Of a stretch of 64,000 nucleotides of DNA, positions 32,937 to 39,756 are shown in pieces. The number at the start of each line of letters is the position of its first letter. Position 1 is the first letter of the stretch. This stretch comes from Cytophagales bacterium WSM2-2 (GTDB taxonomy: Bacteria; Bacteroidota; Bacteroidia; Cytophagales; Cyclobacteriaceae): NCBI GenBank assembly GCA_015472025.1, contig BNHL01000001.1:3584001-3648000 (forward strand), in the 5' to 3' direction. The position numbers and the translations under genes are program-made. Below the pieces are notes generated by a model. The model was not told the origin of the DNA. It did no database searches and worked only from the letters and a program-made list of their open reading frames with translations.

Positions 32937-32981
32937 CAAAAGTAGAGGAGAGGAGACGGGGGATATTTGATTTAAATCAAA
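32937..32981 (-). promoter_or_regulatory. FNR-box promoter of the YiaA-like gene
   Basis: The -7 element TACTTTTG lies at 32937-32944 on the minus strand, with a predicted start near 32933. The perfect 16-bp palindrome TTTGATTTAAATCAAA (32966-32981) contains the FNR site TTGAT-N4-ATCAA. Its centre is 40-41 bp upstream of the start, the class II activator position. The next gene upstream on this strand encodes a Crp/Fnr protein with an ExxSR recognition helix. Confidence 0.6.
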
Positions 32982-33061
32982 AACGGAAGAACGGAAATAG
33001 AATTTACGAAGTGCAATTTCTGGGCGCGATCAACGAACAACTAGCAACGATTAACGAGCAA

Positions 33062-33622
33062 CTAGTTCTTGCGAATCCTGCTCAGCGTCTCCTGTGTCAT
33101 GGCGAGGTAAGATGCGATATACCCCAGTGGTACACGCTGAAGGATGTGCGGGGCGTTGGTCATGACGTTATCATAGCGCTCGCGTGCCTCCTTAAAGTGG
33201 TTGCTCACAAACCGCTCTTCCAGCATCACATAGTAGCGCTCGTTCATGATACGGCCAAGGCGCTCCATATCTGAATGTTTGCTGTAGAGATGCTGTAAGT
33301 CCTCGTAGGTGATGCCCCACAGCGTACAGTCTTCGATCAATTGGATGTTTTCCACTGCGGGCTTTCGCGTAATGAAACTCAGGAAAGAAGTAACAAAGTT
33401 GTTTTCAAAGGCGAACCAGTGCGTCACCTCTTTACCATCTAGATTGTAAAATCCGCGCAGGCATCCCTTTTCGAGGAAGTACACATGCTGGCATACTTTC
33501 CCTTCTGTTACCAGGAGTGAGCCCTTTGGCAACTCCACTTTACGCAAAGCGGCACTGAGGTTCTTTTGTGAAGTTTTCGATAGTGGCGAATATTGATGGA
33601 TGTGGTCGAGGAGGCTTTCCAT
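33062..33622 (-). CDS. Crp/Fnr-family regulator with FNR-type recognition helix
   Basis: The protein is 186 residues long. The N-terminal barrel (about 20-115, LVTEGKVCQHVYFLEKGCLRGFYN) is followed by a dimer helix. A short winged helix contains PLGYIASYLAMTQETLSRIRKN at the extreme C-terminus, so the wing is minimal. The recognition helix has E-T-L-S-R, the ExxSR pattern that reads TTGAT half-sites in FNR. It lacks the cysteine cluster of oxygen-sensing FNR, so the signal is something else. Its gene is upstream of the YiaA-like gene with the matching palindrome between them. Confidence 0.85.
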   Translation of the reverse strand: MESLLDHIHQYSPLSKTSQKNLSAALRKVELPKGSLLVTEGKVCQHVYFLEKGCLRGFYNLDGKEVTHWFAFENNFVTSFLSFITRKPAVENIQLIEDCTLWGITYEDLQHLYSKHSDMERLGRIMNERYYVMLEERFVSNHFKEARERYDNVMTNAPHILQRVPLGYIASYLAMTQETLSRIRKN

Positions 33623-33663
33623 AGAAACTCAAAAGTTACAAGTTTCTGCCTATAGATTGCAAC

Positions 33664-33785
33664 ATCTTTCGGCAAGCTCAAGATGGCAATGCTTCCTGAG
33701 CTTGTCGAAGTATTGCCATCTTGAGCTCGCCGAAAGATTGTCCTCCTGAGCTTGTCGAAGGTCTGTCCCCCTGAGCTAGTCGAAG
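33664..33785. repeat. CTGAGCTTGTCGAAG repeat cluster with 27-bp inverted arms
   Basis: The arms 33664-33690 and 33712-33738 are inverted copies with 26 of 27 matches. The unit CTGAGCTTGTCGAAG occurs at 33696-33710 and 33746-33760, and CTGAGCTAGTCGAAG at 33771-33785. This is a well-known type of dispersed bacterial extragenic repeat. The rest of 33786-34013 is AT-rich; it holds a weak hairpin near 33797-33833 (AAGCCAG/CTGGCCTT) and degenerate TACAAATTA repeats, but no gene. Confidence 0.8.
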
Positions 33786-34013
33786 GGAAATAAAAAAAGC
33801 CAGCAACCCCACATAAAGTCACTGGCCTTTAAAAATGATTAGATTAGTTGGCTTTAATCTTCTACAATGTTACTGCGATAAAGCAGCAGGTCATAGAAAA
33901 ATCGCACCCGAAAACAGGGGGTAGTAATTACAAATTACAAGATTTCAAATTGTAAATTACTGTTGGTAACCACAATTTGAAATCTGAAATCTTTAATCTG
34001 CAATTTGTAATTC

Positions 34014-34652
34014 TTAATTGAGTTTCTTTAAGCCTTTAGCCTTTTCCTTAAAATCGCTTTTGTCATCCTTGTCAGACTTGTCCTTGTCTTTCATTTTATC
34101 CTTCTCTTTTTCTTTCACTTTGTCTTTGTCCTTGTCTTTATCTTTGTTTTTGTCCTTGTTATGATGGCGGAAGTGGTCGTCATCATTGTCGTTATCGTTG
34201 TCATTGTCATTATCGTTATCATCTTCGTCATCGCGATCGAAGTCACGGTCCATGTCCATGTCGGGAATTTCAATTTCAATCGGCTCCACATTGATGTTCA
34301 GATCACTGAGATCGATCTTAATGGGTTTGATGTCCAGGTCGAGATGTTTCAAGTCGATCTCGATAGGCTCGATGTGGATCTCCAGTCTTTCCAGTGTACC
34401 CTCTACTGATCTTAGGGCATTCTTAACAGCCAAATTGATGCTGGCTTCCAATGCCTTTTCATCAATGCGGATGTCAAAATCCAGGTCGCGGGGTGAACGT
34501 GTTAATTTCTTTAGCTCTCCCTCGGCAGGTTTCCTTTCGGCAGGCTCAAGACGAGTTTTATTTGCATCGGTAGTGATGTTTTGTGTAGAGCCAGGTGCTG
34601 CGGCCAGAAGCACGAGCACACAAACAAATAGAATCCGGTTGATATGTTTCAT
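34014..34652 (-). CDS. exported acidic/basic low-complexity protein with KGLKKLN terminus
   Basis: The protein is 212 residues long. The signal peptide (about 1-23, GSTQ) is followed by a helical region (about 50-130) with alternating I-E/D-I-D/K motifs (IEPIEIDLKHLDLDIKPIKIDL). A run of (D-N) repeats follows (about 143-158), then a K/D/E-rich tail, ending KGLKKLN. The DN run gives extreme negative charge and the tail mixed charge, suggesting calcium or cation binding or a disordered brush. The same C-terminal KGLKKLN occurs in the downstream paralogue. Function unknown. Confidence 0.65.
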   Translation of the reverse strand: MKHINRILFVCVLVLLAAAPGSTQNITTDANKTRLEPAERKPAEGELKKLTRSPRDLDFDIRIDEKALEASINLAVKNALRSVEGTLERLEIHIEPIEIDLKHLDLDIKPIKIDLSDLNINVEPIEIEIPDMDMDRDFDRDDEDDNDNDNDNDNDNDDDHFRHHNKDKNKDKDKDKDKVKEKEKDKMKDKDKSDKDDKSDFKEKAKGLKKLN

Positions 34653-34688
34653 AAGATGAAAGTTTACTTATTGAGTTTGTTAGATAAG

Positions 34689-35231
34689 TTAGTTCAGTTT
34701 CTTTAGTCCTTTCGATTTCTCGCTTCTGTCCCTGTCCTCATGCCGGTTAAAGTGGAAATCGTGATGCTGAATTTTAATGTGATTGAAGTTAAAATTATGA
34801 TCAAAATTAAAATGAAAAGGCTGAATGTTGATGTCCGGGATCGCTATGACCGGCCCGATATTGATGTCCATCTCTCCAAGCTCACCCAGGCTTCCTAAGT
34901 GTCCAAGGCTTCCTAAACTTCCAAGACTGCCCAAGCTTCCAAGGCTCCCCAAACTTCCAAGATGTCCGAGGTTCTCCAGGTTGATATTGATGGCGTTATC
35001 TATACCCACGTTGATGCCATGCCTGATACCCGATTCAATCACCTCACCCAGGTTAAAGTCCCAATGGCGGGCAGGGGTTATCCTTCTCAGCCCGGTCGAG
35101 TGCTCATTCTCCTGCTCTTCTTTTTTAGTATCCGGTTTGGAAGAAGGCGTATTTACGTCTTGCGAAATAGCCGGCACAAAGGCCAGAAAGAGGAGCAAAG
35201 CGCCAACCAGGGCTGATTTGAGGGTTTTCAT
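34689..35231 (-). CDS. exported LGSLG-repeat protein, paralogue of the adjacent gene
   Basis: The ATG at 35231 gives MKTLKSALVGALLLFLAFVPAISQ, a clean signal peptide; the frame to 35417 runs into the repeat at 35306-35360. The 180-residue protein has a helical segment, then a run of LGSLG/LGHLG repeats (about 105-130). An aromatic/His/Asn-rich strand region (FHFNFDHNFNFNHIKIQHHDFHF) follows, and then the end KSKGLKKLN. The shared KxKGLKKLN end and similar layout link it to the gene at 34014-34652, 36 bp downstream. The two form a tandem pair of exported low-complexity proteins. Confidence 0.65.
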   Translation of the reverse strand: MKTLKSALVGALLLFLAFVPAISQDVNTPSSKPDTKKEEQENEHSTGLRRITPARHWDFNLGEVIESGIRHGINVGIDNAININLENLGHLGSLGSLGSLGSLGSLGSLGHLGSLGELGEMDINIGPVIAIPDINIQPFHFNFDHNFNFNHIKIQHHDFHFNRHEDRDRSEKSKGLKKLN

Positions 35232-35305
35232 GGGTGATGGGATTATATATAATATAGAGTACTGGTACCTTCCTGAATGGTTACGGAGAGGAGATAAAAA
35301 AATAT

Positions 35306-35360
35306 CACGCAAAGCCGCCAAGCGAATGCATTTTCCTTTGCGCTTCTGCGCCTTTGCGTG
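35306..35360. repeat. CGCAAAG-family extragenic palindrome
   Basis: CACGCAAAGCCGCCAAGCG at the left end and GCGCCTTTGCGTG at the right end face each other around a 20-base centre. It is the same family as 10725-10815. It separates the divergent exported protein and FtsX permease genes. Confidence 0.7.
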
Positions 35361-35511
35361 AAAATCTTCTAAGCCAAGAATGCAACGGTTTCGTCTGCCC
35401 CGCCCTTTGCGGTACATGCTCTACCACCGAAATATTTCTTGTCTATTAGCTCCTCATTTTTTGCAACCTTTCCTCTTGTGTTTAATCTTTAGGCCAAACT
35501 ATAACACCCTC

Positions 35512-37869
35512 ATGCTGCGCAATTATTTCCTTGTCGCTTTCAGAAACCTGCTAAAGCAACGTCTTTATTCTGTCATTAACATCGGTGGGCTCACTGCCGG
35601 GCTCATCTGCGTCACGCTCATCTACCTGTGGGTGAATGACGAGGTAAGCAAGAATAAATACCACAAAGACGTTGACCGCATTTACCGGGTGATATCCAAC
35701 CTCACACTGGAAGATGGCCAGATACTCACATGGACTATTACTCCCGGTCCGCTCGGGGAGTTTATTCGCAGCAACATTGCCGGGGTGGAACTGGCCGCAC
35801 GCACACAGCGTACCAACATGCTCCTTCAATACGGTGACAAAAATCTGATCGAAGACTGTATTTATACCGACCCCGAATTCTTTTCGATCTTCAGTTTCAA
35901 GATCGTGCAGGGCGCACAGCACCCCATCGGCCTCGACAAGAACTCTGTTGCTATTTCACAAAAACTTGCCAGGCAACTTTTCGGCAATGAAAATCCAATC
36001 GGGAAGATCATCAAAGGGAGCCGCAAGTATGACCTGGAAGTGAAGGCCGTCTTCGAAGACATTGATACTAACTCTTCGATCACCTTTCAGTTTGTTTTGC
36101 CTTTCGAGATTTATAAGGAGACTCGCGGTGGCGGCTTCAACTGGAACAACTACGACCACCCGCTTTACCTCAAGCTGGCCGATGCCGGCAAAAGCGCGGA
36201 AATCCAAAAGCTCATTAACGAACAAGTAAGGAAGACACAAAAGAGAGAGGGTGACGACAAAGTGGAGTTCATCATGCAGCCTTTTGCTGACAGCTATCTC
36301 TATTCACAGTTCGAGAAAGGTGTCTCTGTTGGTGGTCGCATCAAATATGTGCGGATGTTCAGCGTGGTGGCCATCTTCATCCTCATCATTGCCTGCATCA
36401 ACTTTATGAACATGGCCACAGCCAAAGCCGCTACACGTGCCAAAGAAGTGGGCGTGCGGAAAGTGGTCGGAGCGCAAAGGCCTTCGCTCGTATCGCAGTT
36501 CCTCATCGAGTCTACAGTGATCAGTTTGATATCGATGGTCATCGCTTTAATTGTCGTGTACGCCACATTGCCTCTGTTCAACACTATGATCGGAAAAAAT
36601 ATTACGGTGAACTTCTTTGGGGCGGCTTTCATGGCGAAGGCGTTGTTGGTAGTTCTTGTAGCGGGCTTGCTCGCGGGAAGCTACCCGGCATTTTTCCTCT
36701 CGGCATTCCGGCCTGTAATAGTGCTGAAAGGAGTGATCGCCTCGTCACTGGGCGGCACCTTCTTACGCAAAGGCCTCGTAGTATTTCAGTTTGTGCTCAC
36801 CGTAGTGATGGGCGCCAGTGCGCTGGTGGTCTACCGGCAGATACAATATATCCTCAATAAAGATGTGGGCTACGACCGCAATGGGGTGCTTACCTTTTCC
36901 ATAACGGGCAATCTTGCTAAACAATACCAAGCCTTCCAGGCAGAGGCACTTCAGTTGCCGGGTGTGCAGAAGGTGTCGCGCGGAGATAATTCTCTTGTGC
37001 AAGTCAACAATCAGAATGGCTCAGTGAGCTGGCCGGGTAAACCCGACAATAGTGCGATCATGTTCCGCACGGTATGCGTGGACTACGACTACCTGGAGGT
37101 CATGGGAATGAAACTGAAAGAGGGCAGACTCTTCGCTCCCCAGTTTGCTGACTCCAACAACTTTGTCGTTACTACCAAAGCCGTGGAGGTGATGGGACTG
37201 CAGAACCCCATCGGGCAGAAGATCAGCCAGTGGGGAACGGAGGGCACCATCGTAGGTGTAGTCGATGATTTTCACAGTCGCTCCATGCAGGAAGCTATCG
37301 ACCCGGTCATCTTCTTTCACCTCCCGAAATGGACGTGGAAGGTCTTTGTAAAATTTGACGGGCACATGACAAGCCAGGTGGTAGACGAGCTCACCACCCT
37401 GCATAAAAAATATAATTCGGAATATCCGTTCCAGTTCACCTTCCTCGATGACGACTTCACGAGCCTTTACAACAACGAGAAAGTAATCTCTTCGCTGGCT
37501 GTGGTGTTCACCGCGTTGGCCGTGATCATCTCCGGTCTCGGACTCTTCGGATTAGCTGCCTACACGGCAGAGCGAAGAAAAAAAGAAGTGAGCATTCGCA
37601 AAATAATGGGCGCCTCTGTTTCCGGGATCGTAACGATGATCTCGCAGGAGTTTATAAAGCTGAGTATCATCGCGTGCTTCATCGGTTGTCCGTTGTCTTA
37701 TTATTTAATGAGCCAGTTCCTCGAAGGCTATGCGTATCACCAGGATTTAAGCTGGGATGTTTTTCTCATCACCGCTTTGGCGACAGTGTTGCTTGCAGTG
37801 GGCACGGTTATTTTTCAAGTCAAACGAACGGCATTGGCAAACCCGGCGGAGTCATTGCGGGCAGAGTAA
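35512..37869 (+). CDS. MacB/FtsX-type ABC transporter permease
   Basis: The ATG at 35512 starts MLRNYFLVAFRNLLKQRLYSVINIGGL, matching the family start. The frame from 35380 adds 44 residues that read through non-coding sequence. The protein is 785 residues long with two halves: coupling motifs RAKEVGVRKVVGAQRPSLVSQF (about 320-340) and RRKKEVSIRKIMGASVSGIVTM (about 690-710), membrane segments near 20-42, 280-305, 340-360, 375-400, 425-445 and three at the C-terminus. No ATPase gene is next to it. It ends NPAESLRAE, the family tail. Confidence 0.9.
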   Translation: MLRNYFLVAFRNLLKQRLYSVINIGGLTAGLICVTLIYLWVNDEVSKNKYHKDVDRIYRVISNLTLEDGQILTWTITPGPLGEFIRSNIAGVELAARTQRTNMLLQYGDKNLIEDCIYTDPEFFSIFSFKIVQGAQHPIGLDKNSVAISQKLARQLFGNENPIGKIIKGSRKYDLEVKAVFEDIDTNSSITFQFVLPFEIYKETRGGGFNWNNYDHPLYLKLADAGKSAEIQKLINEQVRKTQKREGDDKVEFIMQPFADSYLYSQFEKGVSVGGRIKYVRMFSVVAIFILIIACINFMNMATAKAATRAKEVGVRKVVGAQRPSLVSQFLIESTVISLISMVIALIVVYATLPLFNTMIGKNITVNFFGAAFMAKALLVVLVAGLLAGSYPAFFLSAFRPVIVLKGVIASSLGGTFLRKGLVVFQFVLTVVMGASALVVYRQIQYILNKDVGYDRNGVLTFSITGNLAKQYQAFQAEALQLPGVQKVSRGDNSLVQVNNQNGSVSWPGKPDNSAIMFRTVCVDYDYLEVMGMKLKEGRLFAPQFADSNNFVVTTKAVEVMGLQNPIGQKISQWGTEGTIVGVVDDFHSRSMQEAIDPVIFFHLPKWTWKVFVKFDGHMTSQVVDELTTLHKKYNSEYPFQFTFLDDDFTSLYNNEKVISSLAVVFTALAVIISGLGLFGLAAYTAERRKKEVSIRKIMGASVSGIVTMISQEFIKLSIIACFIGCPLSYYLMSQFLEGYAYHQDLSWDVFLITALATVLLAVGTVIFQVKRTALANPAESLRAE

Positions 37870-37974
37870 TGCAGAATTTTTTTAATCGCAGAGGTTCGCA
37901 ATGGGATCACCAAGAATAGTGCAATACAATCCTCAGCAAATAAATTTATTTTTTCTTGCGCTAGATTCTTTCCG

Positions 37975-38062
37975 TACTCTGCGACTTTGCGTGAAAATAA
38001 ACTAGGCCGAGATATTCTGAAGGCTTTCTTGCGACTTACGCGCCTTTGCGTGAAACCTTAGA
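37975..38062. repeat. CGCAAAG-family extragenic repeat
   Basis: Two copies of CTTTGCGTGAAA (37985-37996 and 38044-38055) sit in direct order around ATTCTGAAGGC-like sequence, with a further CTTGCGCTAGATTC upstream at 37958-37971. This is the same family as 10725-10815 but less symmetric. It opens a 500-bp stretch without an intact gene (37870-38371). Confidence 0.6.
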
Positions 38063-38073
38063 GAACTCATTGT

Positions 38074-38158
38074 CCAAACAGGCGCAGGTCTTGTACGCGT
38101 GCATTGCGTGATGGCTGACTTGGGCGGCTCAAACATAGTTCAATTCAATCAAACTCTT
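38074..38158. repeat. second copy of the 75-bp element seen at 1727-1801
   Basis: The region aligned by eye with 1724-1801 shares AAAC(T/A)(A/G)GCGCAG, TCTTGT(G/A)CGC, ATTG(T/C)GTGATG(A/G)CTGACTTG, and GGCTCAAA(A/C)ATAG, followed by CAATCAAA. The two sites are 36 kb apart, so this is a dispersed element rather than a local duplication. Confidence 0.7.
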
Positions 38159-38220
38159 CTATCGCAATAATAGTTCGCTGCACTACACTGTTAGTGGTCG
38201 TTATTTATTTCAATCGTGTC

Positions 38221-38370
38221 AATGAACTCAAACATTTCGACGAAGCGAACGAAATGCGACCTACACTGACTTCTCCGGATTCAAAGAAGGTCAGGTTCAA
38301 TACTCTTTCCAAGAGTGGTGGGATTATAAATGCTTATGCAGCTTTTAAACTGCTGGAAGTCAAAAAGTAA
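38221..38370 (+). pseudogene. possible remnant of a protease C-terminus
   Basis: An open frame without a proper start ends at the TAA 38368-38370. Its last 40 residues read PDSKKVRFNTLSKSGGIINAYAAFKLLEVKK. The SGGIINAY-AFKL pattern is like the end of Bacteroidota subtilisin-type (S8) peptidases, but the catalytic domain is missing and upstream sequence is repeat derived. It looks like a decayed fragment. Similarity is judged from memory of the family, so confidence is low. Confidence 0.35.
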
Positions 38371-38371
38371 A

Positions 38372-39433
38372 TCACCCGAAATTATCAACGAACCAGCATT
38401 TGTCTGCATTGACAAAATTGCCCCACTTGATGCCAGTGAAACCTTTCTTTTCTATTTGGTATGCAAAGTCATTTCGAACCAGGTGATAGTAGGGGTATTC
38501 TTTTATCCGGAAAAGTGGATGAGGAATTTCTTTATCCTGGCTGAATGAGGGAAAAAGAACGCGCATCAGACCGGGATGTTTCAGGCTCATGCTAAAACCA
38601 CTTTTATCTATATTGCCACATTCTGCCAGCGGCAGCAATGCTTTGGACTGTAGAATAAAGTAGCCTGCCGTTGTCCCGATTTCACATGAAATAAAATGCA
38701 GGCCTTCGATATTCAGGCTTTCGAGAAATTCACGCAGTCGCTTTGAGACTACCACCAGCTTTGTATCAGTGAGCATGGTATCCGTGAGCGGTTTATTGCT
38801 CGCGGCAAAGCGGACCGGCTCAGTAAAATCCGTAAGCTCGAAACTGCCGGTGATCAACTTGAAGTGTAGCTCCGGTGTAATATTGACCGGCTGGGTGAGA
38901 GTGGCAAACCGCCCATTATAACTATTGGCATTCCAGATTTCGAAGTGATTCATGGATTCAGGAAATGGCGGAGATATTTCCGTTTTAAAAATACGATTTT
39001 GTTGATTTGTTTTTATGGGTTGCTCATTTTGTATGTCGATTGGTAGATTCTCATCTGCTTTTTCTTCTTTGGATGTATAGATGAACAAGAGCGTTGTGAG
39101 CAACAGTACAGTGAAAATGCCACCCGTCATTAAGAACAACCAACCGCAAGAGCCAAACAAAAAACAAGCTACAGAAAGAAGAAGAACTACTCCGAGTGCG
39201 GTGAGGACAAACATGTCCTGTTTTCGGTAAGGATTGAAAGCGCTATACACGAAGCAGGTAAGCGAGAGTGTGATAGCGATAGCAATGCCCAGCAATTTTA
39301 AATCACCCACTACAAAAAAAGCAGCGATAAATAACCAAAGAGGGCCACCGAGGAAACTTCCTCCGAAGTAAATCCAGCAATAGGAAATGACGGTCGCAAT
39401 TTTCAACCGTGCCAGAGTCGATTTTGATGCCAT
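38372..39433 (-). CDS. membrane protein with C-terminal soluble domain, unknown
   Basis: The protein is 353 residues long. Four or five membrane helices lie in the first 125 residues. A Lys/Glu/Asn-rich linker (about 120-150) leads to a cytoplasmic domain of about 200 residues containing TKLVVVSKRLREFLESLNIEGLHFISCEIG and FTGIKWGNFVNADKCWF. That pattern loosely resembles Imm11/DUF1629-like proteins, which I mention as a possibility only. The promoter has a near-FNR box at the same distance from the -7 element as the YiaA-like gene. Confidence 0.6.
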   Translation of the reverse strand: MASKSTLARLKIATVISYCWIYFGGSFLGGPLWLFIAAFFVVGDLKLLGIAIAITLSLTCFVYSAFNPYRKQDMFVLTALGVVLLLSVACFLFGSCGWLFLMTGGIFTVLLLTTLLFIYTSKEEKADENLPIDIQNEQPIKTNQQNRIFKTEISPPFPESMNHFEIWNANSYNGRFATLTQPVNITPELHFKLITGSFELTDFTEPVRFAASNKPLTDTMLTDTKLVVVSKRLREFLESLNIEGLHFISCEIGTTAGYFILQSKALLPLAECGNIDKSGFSMSLKHPGLMRVLFPSFSQDKEIPHPLFRIKEYPYYHLVRNDFAYQIEKKGFTGIKWGNFVNADKCWFVDNFG

Positions 39434-39454
39434 GTCGAGTTGATTTTGTCTTCT

Positions 39455-39498
39455 CGAAATTACCAGGCACGTGAAATCAAGTATTTGATATAAGTCAA
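39455..39498 (-). promoter_or_regulatory. FNR-like box and -7 element upstream of the 38372-39433 gene
   Basis: On the minus strand TAATTTCG (39455-39462) is one base from TAnnTTTG. TTGAT-ATAA-GTCAA (39485-39498) is one base from the FNR site. With the predicted start near 39451, the box centre is about 40-41 bp upstream. The geometry is the same as at 32937-32981. Confidence 0.45.
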
Positions 39499-39715
39499 AA
39501 AAGGAGCCGTGTATTTCGAGTCGCGAGCCTTGAGCAATGCGAAATTGCGATCAATCATGGTCATCCTATTCAACTCCCTGGCGCGAATTCTCGTGTTCCT
39601 GCAACTCGTAACTCGTAGCTCATAGCTCAAAACTTATACTGCAATTGACTTTTAAGGAATATTTCTGGCTCCCTGGTAAACTTTATATAGAGTGCAGTCA
39701 TCCATGACGTAACCT

Positions 39716-39731
39716 CTCCGGTTTTCCGGAG
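39716..39731. repeat. hairpin CTCCGG-TTTT-CCGGAG upstream of the third FtsX permease
   Basis: This is a perfect 6-bp stem with a TTTT loop, 25 bp upstream of the ATG at 39757. The rest of 39499-39715 contains only the degenerate direct repeat AACTCGTAACTCGTAGCTCATAGCTC near 39608-39632 and no gene. Confidence 0.5.
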
Positions 39732-39756
39732 TTATCCTTAAAATAATCCCACGCCT

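Noticed and set aside
33508..33822. 104-residue minus-strand frame over the CTGAGCTTGTCGAAG repeats
   Set aside because: It is translated repeat sequence (Ser/Thr/Gly-rich) overlapping the start of a Crp/Fnr gene and has no family likeness.
34161..34659. Long plus-strand frames opposite the DN/KD-repeat gene
   Set aside because: They arise from low-complexity repeats read antisense (runs of Ser, Leu and Val), lack family features, and the minus-strand gene has a signal peptide and coherent domains.
34880..34975. Nine-base repeat that could resemble a CRISPR array
   Set aside because: The repeat is the coding sequence of LGSLG units in an exported protein, without unique spacers and without cas genes.
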